A stretch of 64,000 bases of DNA from an uncultured Lachnospiraceae bacterium. GTDB taxonomy: Bacteria > Bacillota > Clostridia > Lachnospirales > Lachnospiraceae. This document shows, piece by piece, positions 32,624-42,271 of this stretch; position 1 is the stretch's first letter, and every line of letters begins with the position of its first letter. The stretch spans positions 1 through 64,000 of the forward strand of contig CATKXR010000005.1 of assembly GCA_949840805.1 (NCBI GenBank). Reading direction: 5' to 3'. The notes beneath the pieces were generated by a model. The model had not been told where the DNA came from. It did no database searches and saw only the letters and a program-made list of their open reading frames with translations. Made by a program: the position numbers and the translations under genes.

Positions 32624-34459
32624 TCATCTTCTCCTTGCGTTCTTCCTGGTATCCGGCATCCCATATCTGCGCAGCTCTTCATGAAATGAGCTGTGCCTGG
32701 GAAACATCTCCCGGTATCCCAAAAGCAGCCGGTTCTTTGCCCCATAGTCTCCCCGGGACTCCTTCACCTCTCCCAAGGCGGCCGCCAGCGCCGCCACACT
32801 GCCATAGTGGGCGCGGTGCTGCCCGGAAATGATCGCCTTCACCCGCATGTCCACCAGCTTCTCCAAGTAAGCCAGATGCCTTCCTGCCATCCCCTCCTCT
32901 GTCTCACTTGCCCCATGGTTCTCCTTCCAGCGGCAAAAGCATTTCCAGAACACCTGGACATCCCCGCCCCGGTCCTCCGATTTTTCAGAAGGCTTTCCTG
33001 GTAAAATCTGATGGATGGTTCCCTTATCGTACTCCTCCGCCCGGAACCCCAGGTGAAAAGCCGCCTCCTTTGCCGCATAACATCCGCCTTTTCCCAAGGT
33101 GTCCGCCCTCAAAAGAAGCAGCAAAAACAAAGGAATCCCGCACTTTACAAATTTTGCGGACCATCCCAACCCTTCCTTTACCTGACGGCACGCCGCCATA
33201 GGACCCTCAAAATTCCCTGTCAGAAACTCCATCTGCAGCTTCTCATTTTTCGACAGCCTGTTGACTGCCAGCTCCTTCACAGAATCTCGGCTGTATTCCC
33301 CCGGATCCTCCAGGTTTAATTCTTCCACAAACCTTGCCGCCTCCCGGCAAAAACTCTTTCCGTCCCGGCTCTCCCCGGCAATTCGCAGATAATTCACCGG
33401 CGAAGACGAGGACTCAAATGCCTTCTGCCAGCACAGCTCCGCAAAATCCACATCCCCTCTTTCCAGGGCAGCCCGGGCCGTCTTAAGGGCAATCTGGCTG
33501 CGGAGGATATATTTTTTGTCTATGATTTCAAGAGCCTCTTTCCCTGCCACAAGCAGCCTCTCAAATTCTCCGTTTTCCTCAAAATACTCCAAAACTCCAA
33601 GGAATAAGGATGGGTGCAGCCCGGCCGCCTTTCTGGCCGCCTCTGTCATCTCGTCCTTGCTGCCTTGGCCGGTCACTGCCTCCCGCAGCAGCCTTCCCGC
33701 CTCATCCCCCCTCTTTTCCGACAAAAATCCAATCCAGTTTTTCCAGAACTCCGAAAACCCGGGCAGCTCCTCCTTTCCCAGGGACATCACATCCTCCAGC
33801 CTCACGTCGAAGAAAAACCCGGATATAAAATAATCATACAGCTCCTCCGGCCTGTCCTGAGACGGGGTATTTTGATAAACCGCATACAAAACATTCTGTT
33901 TCAGCAGCTTTTTGTCTACGGAGACCAGCCCCTCCTCCATCATTTCTGAAAGCCCCAGACAAAAGCCATCCTCTCCGTCACTTACAAATGCCTCCGTCTC
34001 CATCATCTGGTCAAACATCTCCTGGGCTTCCTGATAAAACCCGTCATTGACGCAGCGTCCTATAAACTCCGCCGCATCTTCATAGGTGCTTCCAATATCC
34101 TGGGGATCCTCATATTCATACACAAAATCACTGTCCCAATATCCGGAAGAATAATCCTCATAGCCCTGTGCGTCAAAGCCGACTTCCCCTTCCTCAATCT
34201 CCTCGAATGCCTTCTGCAGGCGGGCATATTCTTTTTCAATCTCCTCCTTGTCCTGAGCTTTTGCCATAAGAACAACGTCCCCGGCTTCCGCCTTCACGTC
34301 TTTTATTTCCCTCACATGATTGAGGATTTCCAGAAAATTCTCCCTTTTCTCTTCCGGAACCTTTCGGGCAAGGCTGTGAAAGGCCGTCTGCAGCTCCTCC
34401 TTCGTCATAAGTTCCCCAAGCTTGTCCACCAGCTCCGTAAATTCCCGCAGATTCAACAT
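32624..34459 (-). CDS. Hypothetical protein of 611 residues, helical repeats
   Basis: I do not recognise a family. The sequence is acidic and almost wholly helical, with repeat-like pairs (YILRSQIALKTARAALERGD, FAELCWQKAFESSSSPVNYL) resembling TPR or HEAT solenoids. A tyrosine/aspartate-rich patch (GYEDYSSGYWDSDFVYEYED) lies near residues 99-118. There is no signal peptide; the hydrophobic run IPLFLLLLL near residue 445 may be buried. Its C-terminal region (GSVAALAAALGEVKESRG) resembles the ends of proteins found beside SWIM zinc-finger genes, but no such gene is here. It follows the GNAT gene by 37 bp and is probably co-transcribed. Confidence 0.75.
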   Translation of the reverse strand: MLNLREFTELVDKLGELMTKEELQTAFHSLARKVPEEKRENFLEILNHVREIKDVKAEAGDVVLMAKAQDKEEIEKEYARLQKAFEEIEEGEVGFDAQGYEDYSSGYWDSDFVYEYEDPQDIGSTYEDAAEFIGRCVNDGFYQEAQEMFDQMMETEAFVSDGEDGFCLGLSEMMEEGLVSVDKKLLKQNVLYAVYQNTPSQDRPEELYDYFISGFFFDVRLEDVMSLGKEELPGFSEFWKNWIGFLSEKRGDEAGRLLREAVTGQGSKDEMTEAARKAAGLHPSLFLGVLEYFEENGEFERLLVAGKEALEIIDKKYILRSQIALKTARAALERGDVDFAELCWQKAFESSSSPVNYLRIAGESRDGKSFCREAARFVEELNLEDPGEYSRDSVKELAVNRLSKNEKLQMEFLTGNFEGPMAACRQVKEGLGWSAKFVKCGIPLFLLLLLRADTLGKGGCYAAKEAAFHLGFRAEEYDKGTIHQILPGKPSEKSEDRGGDVQVFWKCFCRWKENHGASETEEGMAGRHLAYLEKLVDMRVKAIISGQHRAHYGSVAALAAALGEVKESRGDYGAKNRLLLGYREMFPRHSSFHEELRRYGMPDTRKNARRR

Positions 34460-34496
34460 TTCCTTTGATTCCTTTCTTCTTTTGCACTCATTGCAT

Positions 34497-35126
34497 TCAT
34501 GAACCGCTTATGGCATCTGATTTGCATCCATAGGCATACTTATCCGCCAAATGGTCGGGTAGTTTCCCAAACTCCACCACTGGTTTCGGCTCCGCCTCAT
34601 GTACCCCGATTATCTTCTCCATCCAGACCATATGATACCAGCGTCCGAATTTATATCCGCATTTATAAAACTGGCCTACCATGCGATACCCCATATGCTC
34701 GTGAAACTGAATACTGTTCCTTGTCAGATATTCATCCTCGGGATCCGGATTGCCGATACATGCGTTCAGATTCGTAATATTCTGGGCTTTGGAGATCTCC
34801 TCGATCGCCTGATAAAGCATCTTTCCGATTCCCATCCGCCGCCGGTTCTCCTTTAAATAAATACTCACCTCCGCCGCCCAGCTATAAGCGGCGCGTCCCA
34901 CAAAAGGCCCCGTATAGGCATAGCCCAGCAGCTCCCCATCCTTCTTTGCCACAAGATACGGATATTTTTTTAACGTCCTTTCGATTCTCGCCCGGAACTC
35001 CTCCGGCGTTGGCACATCGTATTCAAAGGTGATGGCCGTTTTCTCCACATAAGGCCTGTAAATTTCCAGCAATTCTGCGGCATCTTCCGCCATTGCCGTT
35101 CGAATCCAGATATTATCGTTATTCAT
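34497..35126 (-). CDS. GNAT acetyltransferase, phosphinothricin-acetyltransferase-like
   Basis: A 209-residue protein. The acetyl-CoA loop is ENRRRMGIGKMLYQ (about 93-106), and the active-site strands AAEVSIYL and GYRMVGQFYKCGYKFGRWY match the PAT/MddA subfamily, which acetylates phosphinothricin or methionine derivatives. The C-terminal 30 residues after MVWMEK are an extension beyond the usual length. GAGGAG precedes ATG 35126. The natural substrate is unknown. Confidence 0.85.
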   Translation of the reverse strand: MNNDNIWIRTAMAEDAAELLEIYRPYVEKTAITFEYDVPTPEEFRARIERTLKKYPYLVAKKDGELLGYAYTGPFVGRAAYSWAAEVSIYLKENRRRMGIGKMLYQAIEEISKAQNITNLNACIGNPDPEDEYLTRNSIQFHEHMGYRMVGQFYKCGYKFGRWYHMVWMEKIIGVHEAEPKPVVEFGKLPDHLADKYAYGCKSDAISGS

Positions 35127-35264
35127 ATGCCACGCTCCTCGTCTGCTGCATCATCCAATGCTTTCAATTCCCTTCATTCTAATCCCAAAAATCGTCAAAG
35201 TCAATCACACCTGCCGCGCCCCGTGAACCAATGTCATTTAGTTAAGTTTTACCAGAAGATACGC

Positions 35265-35306
35265 CTTGGAAAAGAGGCGGGAGGCGGACAGAAATGGTCC
35301 GCTACC
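35265..35306. repeat. Half copy of the 41.9-kb palindromic element
   Basis: The stretch resembles the 43-bp arm of the element at 41899-42142. Both share TTGGAAAA/ATGGAAAA, GCGGGA and GAAATGGTC in the same order. Here it can form its own small hairpin, GCGGAC-AGAAATG-GTCCGC. No second arm was found. Confidence 0.55.
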
Positions 35307-35341
35307 GTATTCTTTCCATTTTCCCCCGTATGTCTATACCT

Positions 35342-35382
35342 CCTCCACTTTTCCTGGTACAACACCTCCACTTTTTCTGGTA
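35342..35382 (+). promoter_or_regulatory. Direct-repeat operator candidate before cellobiose phosphorylase
   Basis: CCTCCACTTTTCCTGGTA (35342) and CCTCCACTTTTTCTGGTA (35365) differ at one base and start 23 bp apart, about two helical turns. A possible -10 (TAATAT) follows near 35404. The remaining bases between 35127 and 35451 hold only the half repeat listed separately. Confidence 0.5.
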
Positions 35383-35451
35383 TCCCTTCCGCCCCATCTT
35401 CGCTAATATAAACCTGAAACCAACATTCAAAAACAAAGACGGAGGCCCATC

Positions 35452-37896
35452 ATGAAATTCGGCTATTTTGACGACCAGAACAAAGAATATGTCATCACGA
35501 CTCCAACCACTCCCCAGCCCTGGATCAATTACTTGGGCTGCGAGAGCTTTTTCTCCCTGATTTCCAACACCTGCGGCGGATATTCCTTTTACAAAGACGC
35601 CAAGCTTCTGCGCCTGACCCGTTACCGCTACAACAACGTCCCCGAAGACACCAATGGCCGCTATTACTTTATCAAACAGGGCGACACTCTCTGGACTCCC
35701 GGCTGGCAGCCCGTAAAAACCCACTTAGACTCCTACGAGTGCCGCCACGGCCTTGGCTATTCCCGCTGGCAGTCCTCCAAGGGAAATATCCAGGCAGCGC
35801 TGACTGCCTTTGTGCCCTTAAGGGAATCTTTGGAGGTCAACCACTTAACCCTGACCAACACCGGCACGGATACCGAAGAGCTGGATCTCTTTTCCTATGT
35901 GGAATTTTGCTTCTGGAACGCGGTGGATGACGCCTCCAATTTTCAGCGGAACCTAAGCCTGGGAGAGGTGGAGGTCACCGGATCGGAAATCTATCACAAA
36001 ACCGAATACCGGGAACGCCGCCGCCACTTTGCCTACTACACGGTCAATGCCCCTGTGGACGGCTTTGAGACCGACCGCAGCCGGTTTCTTGGCGCCTACG
36101 GCAGCATTGAACACCCCCAGGCAGTCCTTTGGGGCCAGCTTTCCGGCACCATGGCAAGCGGCGGGGCCGTCATCGGATCCCACCATTTACACATAACCCT
36201 GGCTCCCGGCCAGTCCCGCAGTCTGATCTTCCTTTTAGGCTACTGTGAAAATGCCCCGGATGAAAAATGGGAGGCGCCAGGCATCATCAACAAGACCCAT
36301 GCCCGGGAAGCCATGGCGCGGTTTTCCACCGATCAGCAGGTGGAGAAAGCCCTGGAGGCCCTAAAGGATTACTGGGAGCACTTGCTCTCCTGCTATACCT
36401 TAAAAAGCTGTGATGAGAAGCTGAATCGCATGGTCAACATCTGGAATCCGTATCAGTGTATGGTCACCTTCAATATGTCCCGCTCCGCCTCCTACTATGA
36501 ATCCGGAACCGGCAGAGGCATGGGCTTTCGGGATTCCTGCCAGGATCTTTTGGGCTTTGTCCATCTGATCCCGGAGCGGGCCAGGGAACGGATCCTGGAT
36601 ATCGCCGCCACCCAGTTTGCAGACGGCAGCGCCTACCATCAATACCAGCCTCTGACAAAAAAGGGCAACTCGGATATCGGCAGCGGCTTCAATGACGATC
36701 CCCTGTGGCTGATTGCCGCCGTTTCTGCCTACATTCGGGAAACCGGCGACTTCTCCATCCTGAACGAGCAGGTGGCCTTTGACAATGACACACAAAACAG
36801 AGCCTCCCTTTTAGAACATCTGACCCGCTCCTTTGATTACACACTGACCCATTTAGGCCCCCACGGCCTGCCGTTAATCGGAAGAGCCGACTGGAACGAC
36901 TGCCTGAATTTAAACTGCTTTTCCACAGAGCCCGGTGAATCCTTTCAGACCTTTGGACCCTCGGAGGGACCTAAAGCCGAATCGGTTTTCATCGCCGCCA
37001 TGTTTGTCAAATACGGTGGGGAATACGCAAAGCTCCAGCGCCTGTTGGGCAACAAAAAGGAAGCCGGCCGGGCAAAAAAAGCCGTGCAGGACATGGTCGG
37101 GCGGGTTCTGGACGCCGGCTGGGACGGCAGGTGGTTTCTGCGGGCCTATGACGCTGTGGGGGCAAAGGTAGGCTCTGATGAGTGCCAGGAGGGCAAGATT
37201 TTTATCGAGCCCCAGGGTTTTTGCGTCCTGGCGGATATCGGCATCCCGGAGGGGCTGGCCAAAAAAGCACTGGATTCTGTCCGGGAACGGCTGGACACCG
37301 GCTATGGTATCATGCTGCAGCAGCCTGCCTACAGCCGCTATTATGTGAATCTGGGGGAAATCTCCTCCTATCCGCCGGGATATAAGGAGAATGCCGGGAT
37401 CTTCTGCCACAACAATCCCTGGATCTCCATCGCCGAGACCCGGATCGGCAGGGGAAACCGGGCCTTTGAGGTTTACCGCCGGATCGCTCCTGCCTATATC
37501 GAAGACATCAGCCATATCCACAGCACTGAGCCCTACGTCTACTCTCAGATGATCGCAGGCAAGGATGCTCCCAAGCATGGAGAGGCAAAGAACAGCTGGC
37601 TGACAGGCACCGCCGCCTGGACGTTTGTAAATATTTCCCAGTACATCCTGGGTGTCCGCCCCGACTTCCAGGGGCTGATCCTGGATCCCTGTATTCCGGA
37701 GGAGCTGGAGGAATTTACCGTGGAGCGCCGGTACCGGGGTTGCCGCTATCTCATCCACGTGGCCAATCCGGATCATGTGCAAAAAGGCGTCCGCTCCCTC
37801 ACCCTTGACGGAGCACCCTTAACCCCCGGCGATCCTCTTCCCGTATATCCGGGAAGCACCTGCCGCGTGGAGGTGGTTATGGGCGCCGGGGCATAA
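35452..37896 (+). CDS. cbp: Cellobiose phosphorylase (GH94)
   Basis: An 814-residue protein of full GH94 length: N-terminal beta-sandwich, helical linker, then the (alpha/alpha)6 barrel. The catalytic aspartate lies in [15 protein letters not shown] (about residue 483). [15 protein letters not shown] and [14 protein letters not shown] are further signatures. The [11 protein letters not shown] form favours cellobiose phosphorylase over chitobiose or cellodextrin enzymes. It converts cellobiose and phosphate to glucose-1-phosphate and glucose in the cytoplasm, saving ATP. It lacks a signal peptide. Two direct repeats upstream suggest an operator. It converges with the YesM gene, leaving only three bases between. 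Confidence 0.92.
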   Translation: MKFGYFDDQNKEYVITTPTTPQPWINYLGCESFFSLISNTCGGYSFYKDAKLLRLTRYRYNNVPEDTNGRYYFIKQGDTLWTPGWQPVKTHLDSYECRHGLGYSRWQSSKGNIQAALTAFVPLRESLEVNHLTLTNTGTDTEELDLFSYVEFCFWNAVDDASNFQRNLSLGEVEVTGSEIYHKTEYRERRRHFAYYTVNAPVDGFETDRSRFLGAYGSIEHPQAVLWGQLSGTMASGGAVIGSHHLHITLAPGQSRSLIFLLGYCENAPDEKWEAPGIINKTHAREAMARFSTDQQVEKALEALKDYWEHLLSCYTLKSCDEKLNRMVNIWNPYQCMVTFNMSRSASYYESGTGRGMGFRDSCQDLLGFVHLIPERARERILDIAATQFADGSAYHQYQPLTKKGNSDIGSGFNDDPLWLIAAVSAYIRETGDFSILNEQVAFDNDTQNRASLLEHLTRSFDYTLTHLGPHGLPLIGRADWNDCLNLNCFSTEPGESFQTFGPSEGPKAESVFIAAMFVKYGGEYAKLQRLLGNKKEAGRAKKAVQDMVGRVLDAGWDGRWFLRAYDAVGAKVGSDECQEGKIFIEPQGFCVLADIGIPEGLAKKALDSVRERLDTGYGIMLQQPAYSRYYVNLGEISSYPPGYKENAGIFCHNNPWISIAETRIGRGNRAFEVYRRIAPAYIEDISHIHSTEPYVYSQMIAGKDAPKHGEAKNSWLTGTAAWTFVNISQYILGVRPDFQGLILDPCIPEELEEFTVERRYRGCRYLIHVANPDHVQKGVRSLTLDGAPLTPGDPLPVYPGSTCRVEVVMGAGA

Positions 37897-37899
37897 GCA

Positions 37900-39714
37900 T
37901 TAGTATTGATCTCCTGACGGGATCCGCACTGTCACCCGGGTGTAGGATCCCGCCTCACTCTCCACCGTCAGCCCGTATCCGTTCCCGTACTTGAGACGTA
38001 GCCTCTGATGCACATTGTTGACGCCGATATGCGTCCGGTTCATCTCACGGCTGCCAAGACTCTCCCGAAGCCTGTCCAGGGCCTCCGGGGAAATCCCCAG
38101 GCCGTCATCCTCCACCACAATCCGGATATCCTCCTCTTCCCGGCCGGCACGGATGCGGATGTGCCCCACTCCCTCCTTGCACTCCAGACCGTGAATGATT
38201 GAGTTTTCCACAATCGGCTGCAGTATCAGCGGCAGCATCAGCTCCTCCCCCACTCCCTCTTCCATGGAAATCTCGTATTCCAGACGCTCGTCAAAACGGT
38301 ACTGCTGGATCCTCAGATAAGATTCCACCAGGCTAAGCTCCTGCTTAAGTGGTACATCCCGCTCCCCGGCATGAACATTGTTCCGCAAAAGCCTTGCCAG
38401 CATTTTCACCAGCTCCTCGATCTCCGGCTGACGGTTCACCCGCGCCTTCATGCGAATCGTCTCCAACGTGTTGTAGAGAAAATGAGGATTGATCTGGCTG
38501 GCCAGCATCTTAAATTCCGCCTCCTTCTGCCGGGCATAAAGCTGTTCCGCGTGTAGCCGCTCCTGATAGATCTCCGACAGTAGCCGCTGGATATCGAGAA
38601 TCATGGTCCACAAATATCCATACAGCTGGCTGATCTCATCATTTCCCCCAAGATTCTCCTCCAGGTCAAAATCACCGGAGGCCGCCTTCTGCATCTGCCG
38701 GTGAAAACGGTTGACCCGGCCGCTGAAAGCCCGGGAAAATAGCCAGATCATGGTCACCGACAGCACCGCGCTCCCCAGGAACACCCAGATGCTCCTGCGG
38801 TTCTGGGCGTTAGCCTGTCTTAAAATGTTCCCATAAGATTTCATACTGACAATCTGAAAGACATCATCCGTCTCCCGGGAGCCGAACGCCACACAGGTCA
38901 GAAGATACTCCTGCCCTCCCACCTTTCGCTTCTCCTGAAAGCTTTCCGTTCCTCTCTCCTTTAAAATTTCCTGAATATCCTCACGCCATGTCTGCCCCTC
39001 TGCCCCCATCAGAATATCCTCCTGGTTCAGGACAATACAGACATCCTCTTTCCGTATTCCCAGCAGCTCCTCCAGCCGCTCCGGGCGCAGATAGATCACC
39101 AGCACTCCCACATTCTTTGCCTTCTGTGTCCGCACAAGACGAGTCAGCGCCAGATAATTCTTCTGATCCAGATGAAAGGGCAGATACTGCCAGACGCCTC
39201 CTCCTCCGCGGTACAGCACCCTCTGGTACCAGTCCTGGCTGCGAAGCTCCTCATCCACCTTCTGGAAATGGGCATTCTCCACAATGGTGTCATTCTCCAT
39301 ATAGACCGTGATATAATGAAGCAGCCGGCTGTACAGATTTGCCGTGGTGTTGAACGCCGTGTAATTCCGATAGTCATCCACCAGTTCCTGATACTCCCGG
39401 TATGAATGTCCGGCAATATGCTCCAGCTTCTCGTCAAAATAAAAGGTCTTGGAGAGGGAATTTACCGTGCCAAACATACTGTCCGCCTCCCGGCTGATCC
39501 GATCCAGCTCCGAGAGCTCCGCCTGCTTTTCCCTCTCCACCAGGATCCGGTTGGTGCCCTGTATCAGATACAGACCGATCAGAATCACCGGCAGGGCGCC
39601 GCCGATAATATAAAGCAGCGCCATCTGGTAGCAGAGCCGCATGCCCAGTATCCAGTCATACAGATGCCGGATTTTCTGTTTTCCTGCCTTCACCCATATC
39701 ACCCCCATAACCAT
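37900..39714 (-). CDS. YesM-type sensor histidine kinase
   Basis: A 604-residue kinase. A transmembrane helix near residues 30-55 and another near 290-310 enclose an extracellular Cache-like sensor. A HAMP segment follows, then the His_kinase domain with the phospho-accepting histidine in QINPHFLYNTLETIR. The ATPase has QPIVENSIIHGLE and EDDGLGISP. YesM proteins sense extracellular oligosaccharides and act on AraC-type YesN regulators. No regulator gene is adjacent; the only YesN-type gene in the window is at 56.3-57.8 kb. GAGG precedes ATG 39714. It lies 48 bp downstream of the GH42 gene and may be co-transcribed. Confidence 0.88.
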   Translation of the reverse strand: MVMGVIWVKAGKQKIRHLYDWILGMRLCYQMALLYIIGGALPVILIGLYLIQGTNRILVEREKQAELSELDRISREADSMFGTVNSLSKTFYFDEKLEHIAGHSYREYQELVDDYRNYTAFNTTANLYSRLLHYITVYMENDTIVENAHFQKVDEELRSQDWYQRVLYRGGGGVWQYLPFHLDQKNYLALTRLVRTQKAKNVGVLVIYLRPERLEELLGIRKEDVCIVLNQEDILMGAEGQTWREDIQEILKERGTESFQEKRKVGGQEYLLTCVAFGSRETDDVFQIVSMKSYGNILRQANAQNRRSIWVFLGSAVLSVTMIWLFSRAFSGRVNRFHRQMQKAASGDFDLEENLGGNDEISQLYGYLWTMILDIQRLLSEIYQERLHAEQLYARQKEAEFKMLASQINPHFLYNTLETIRMKARVNRQPEIEELVKMLARLLRNNVHAGERDVPLKQELSLVESYLRIQQYRFDERLEYEISMEEGVGEELMLPLILQPIVENSIIHGLECKEGVGHIRIRAGREEEDIRIVVEDDGLGISPEALDRLRESLGSREMNRTHIGVNNVHQRLRLKYGNGYGLTVESEAGSYTRVTVRIPSGDQY

Positions 39715-39762
39715 TTTTTTGCCTCTACAGCATTGTCACACGTATTCCTTTTCTCTGAAATG

Positions 39763-41820
39763 TCAACGGTCTTCCCCTGTCCGGTAAACCATCACATCCT
39801 TTGCCCTCAGCAAAACCTTTTCCCCCTTCTCACAGGACTTTTCCCTCTGCAGCCATACCCCGGCCTCCTCCATCGTAAGCTCCACGTCCTCCTGGCCGTG
39901 GTTTAAAAAGAACAGAAAGCGTCCTTCCCCGCTCTCTCTCTCACAGACCTCCACCTCCGGAACCGGCGTGTGAAGCTCTTCTATCCCTGCATCCCTTGCC
40001 AGCCTTTTTACCAGGTCATGATAAAACTCCCGGCTGCTGCGGGTCGCCACATACCAGGCAGTCCCCCTTCCGTAAGGATTGCTTGTCAGCACCGGACTTC
40101 CGGCATAGAAATCCGATTCATATACCGTCTCCCCGGCCGCGCCCTCCAGATGCAGGATATCACAGAGCAGCTCCGCAGGATAATGCTTCCCGTTCCAGAC
40201 AAAGCCGTTTTGCTCTCCTGCCGGCAGGGCATCGATCTCCTCCACCCATATGCCTAAGAGCTTTCGCAGCCGCCCCGGATATCCCCCGGTCACTACCAGA
40301 TCATGCTCGTTGACAATTCCGCTGAAAAAGGTTGTTACCAGGATCCCCCCTGCCTCCACATAGCTGTAAAGCACCTGCTCATAGCCAGTCTTTACCATGT
40401 AGAGCACCGGCGCCACTAAAAGTCCATACCCGGTAAGATCATCCCCCACCGAGACGAAATCCACCGGAATATTCTGTTCATAAAATGCCGTATAGTACCG
40501 CTCCACCTCATCCAGATATTTCAGGTCACAGCTGGGTCCTGCCGAATACTCCAGCGCCCACCAGTTGTCCCAGTCCACCAGAATCGCCGCTTTTGCCGGC
40601 GTCCGTCCGCCGAGAGTCCCTCCGCCGAGCCTTTTAAGCTCCTCCCCCAGCGCCTGCATTTCCCGGAACACCCGGGTGTTCTCATGCCCCGCATGGTCAA
40701 TGAGCGCCCCGTGATATTTCTCGCAGGCCCCGATGCTCCTTCTCATCTGAAAGAACAGCACCGTGTCCGCGCCGTGAGCCACCGCCTGCCAGCTTAAAAG
40801 GCGCATTACTCCCGGCCGTTTTAGCGCATTGTAGGAGAGCCAGTTGGTGACACTGGGGGTCTGCTCCATCAGCGCAAAGGGCCGCCCACCCCCGATCCCC
40901 CGCATCAGGTCATGGTTCATGGCAATCCTTGCCGGCGGCGTGTCATTGGCCGGATAATTGTCCCAGGACACGAAATCCATATATCCGGCCCATTTCTGAT
41001 AATCCAGGAGTTTATAAAATCCCATCAGATTGGTGGTCACCGGAATATCCTTTGTCACCTGCCGGATCGCCTCTTTCTCATCCCGGTAATTTCTCAGCAT
41101 GGAATCCGAACAAAACCGCCGGTAATCCAGGGAAATTCCCTGAAAGGTGGTCCGGTTTTCCTCAAAATGCTCGCTCTGCATATTGGGAACCACAATCTCC
41201 TCCCAGTCGTAGAAGGTGTGTCCCCAAAAGCTGGTATTCCACGCCCGGTTCAGTTCCTCAAGAGTTTTATACTTTTCCCTCAGCCATTCCCGAAACGCCC
41301 TCTCGCAATTCTCACAATAACATTCCCCGCCGTACTCGTTGCCCACATGCCAGGCAATCACATTTTCATATCCCCCGTACCGCTCGGCCAGCTTTCCTGC
41401 CAGCCGCCGGGAATATTTCCGGTACACCGGACTGTTGGGGCAGGAATTATGCCGGCTCCCAAATTTTCTTCGGATCCCCGAAAACTCTGTCCGCAGCACC
41501 TCCGGATATTTTTTTGCCATCCATGCCGGGTGAGCCGCCGTGGAGGTGGCCAGGATCACATACAGCCCGTTCTTCCTCACCAGCTCCATGATCCGGTCCA
41601 GCCGCTCAAAGCAATAGGTATCCTCATCCGGCTGCAGCGCCGCCCAGCTGAACACATTGAGGGTCACACAATCCACCCCTGCCAGCTTAAAAAGCCGCAT
41701 ATCCTCCTCCCAGATCTCCTCCGGCCACTGCTCAGGATTATAGTCCCCCCCATACAGGATTTTCTTCACTCCGGGATGAGAAAAAATCCGCTCTCTGTCC
41801 TTTTTCTTTCCTTCATTCAT
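39763..41820 (-). CDS. GH42 beta-galactosidase
   Basis: The start at ATG 41820 is preceded by AGGAG; an in-frame extension to 41871 lacks a site. The 685-residue enzyme has the TIM barrel with acid/base glutamate in WHVGNEYGGE and nucleophile in FALMEQTPS, and a zinc-binding cysteine group ending CYCENC. A trimerisation domain and a beta-sandwich follow. There is no signal peptide, so it hydrolyses imported galactosides in the cytoplasm. The ABC transporter upstream probably supplies them. A 244-bp palindrome separates the two. Confidence 0.9.
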   Translation of the reverse strand: MNEGKKKDRERIFSHPGVKKILYGGDYNPEQWPEEIWEEDMRLFKLAGVDCVTLNVFSWAALQPDEDTYCFERLDRIMELVRKNGLYVILATSTAAHPAWMAKKYPEVLRTEFSGIRRKFGSRHNSCPNSPVYRKYSRRLAGKLAERYGGYENVIAWHVGNEYGGECYCENCERAFREWLREKYKTLEELNRAWNTSFWGHTFYDWEEIVVPNMQSEHFEENRTTFQGISLDYRRFCSDSMLRNYRDEKEAIRQVTKDIPVTTNLMGFYKLLDYQKWAGYMDFVSWDNYPANDTPPARIAMNHDLMRGIGGGRPFALMEQTPSVTNWLSYNALKRPGVMRLLSWQAVAHGADTVLFFQMRRSIGACEKYHGALIDHAGHENTRVFREMQALGEELKRLGGGTLGGRTPAKAAILVDWDNWWALEYSAGPSCDLKYLDEVERYYTAFYEQNIPVDFVSVGDDLTGYGLLVAPVLYMVKTGYEQVLYSYVEAGGILVTTFFSGIVNEHDLVVTGGYPGRLRKLLGIWVEEIDALPAGEQNGFVWNGKHYPAELLCDILHLEGAAGETVYESDFYAGSPVLTSNPYGRGTAWYVATRSSREFYHDLVKRLARDAGIEELHTPVPEVEVCERESGEGRFLFFLNHGQEDVELTMEEAGVWLQREKSCEKGEKVLLRAKDVMVYRTGEDR

Positions 41821-41898
41821 AATTTTCGGTCTCCTGTTATCCTTCTTCTTTATACTGTTTTTCGGTCCCAATAGATCATATAGCTCTGAGAATAGTCA

Positions 41899-42142
41899 GC
41901 CATGGAAAAAGGAGCGGGAAGAGGCCTGAAATGGTCTGCTGATTTTGACTTTGCAGGGATTTAGAAGTCCTTAAATCTCTGAGTTTTGCGTTGAAACGAA
42001 AATCCACTCTGTCTGAGCGAAGCGAGTTTGGGGATTTTCGTTTCGCTTTTAGCAAAAATCAGAGATTTTAGGAATTCTTGATCCCGAAACCGGAAAAAGC
42101 AGCAGACCATTTCAGGCCTCTTCCCGCTCCTTTTTCCATGGC
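41899..42142. repeat. 244-bp giant palindromic element with perfect 43-bp arms
   Basis: Arms 41899-41941 and 42100-42142 are perfect inverted repeats over 43 bp (arm starts GCCATGGAAAAAGGAGCGGG). Inside, AAATCTCTGAGTTTTGC (41973) pairs with GCAAAAATCAGAGATTT (42052). GAAACGAAAATCC (41993) pairs with GGATTTTCGTTTC (42032), and the centre carries CTGAGCGAAGCGAG. No protein is encoded. It fills most of the gap between the transporter operon and the GH42 gene. Confidence 0.9.
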
Positions 42143-42203
42143 GTACCTTCCGAAAAAAAATCAACTAAAATGACATTACCTCTATTATAAGGCCTTTCCG
42201 CCC

Positions 42204-42235
42204 AAAAAGCACCCTGAAATTCAGGGTGCTTTTTT
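42204..42235 (-). terminator. Terminator of the sugar ABC transporter operon
   Basis: AAAAAGCACCCTGAA and TTCAGGGTGCTTTTTT form a 12-15-bp stem with A/T runs on both sides. It lies 36 bp after the binding-protein stop and can act on either strand. Confidence 0.88.
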
Positions 42236-42271
42236 GCGGCGTTATCGCCAGCCAGTGTACTCCGCTATGCC

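Noticed and set aside
40912-41874. 320-codon plus-strand frame opposite the GH42 gene
   Set aside because: Antisense shadow of the beta-galactosidase, low-complexity translation.
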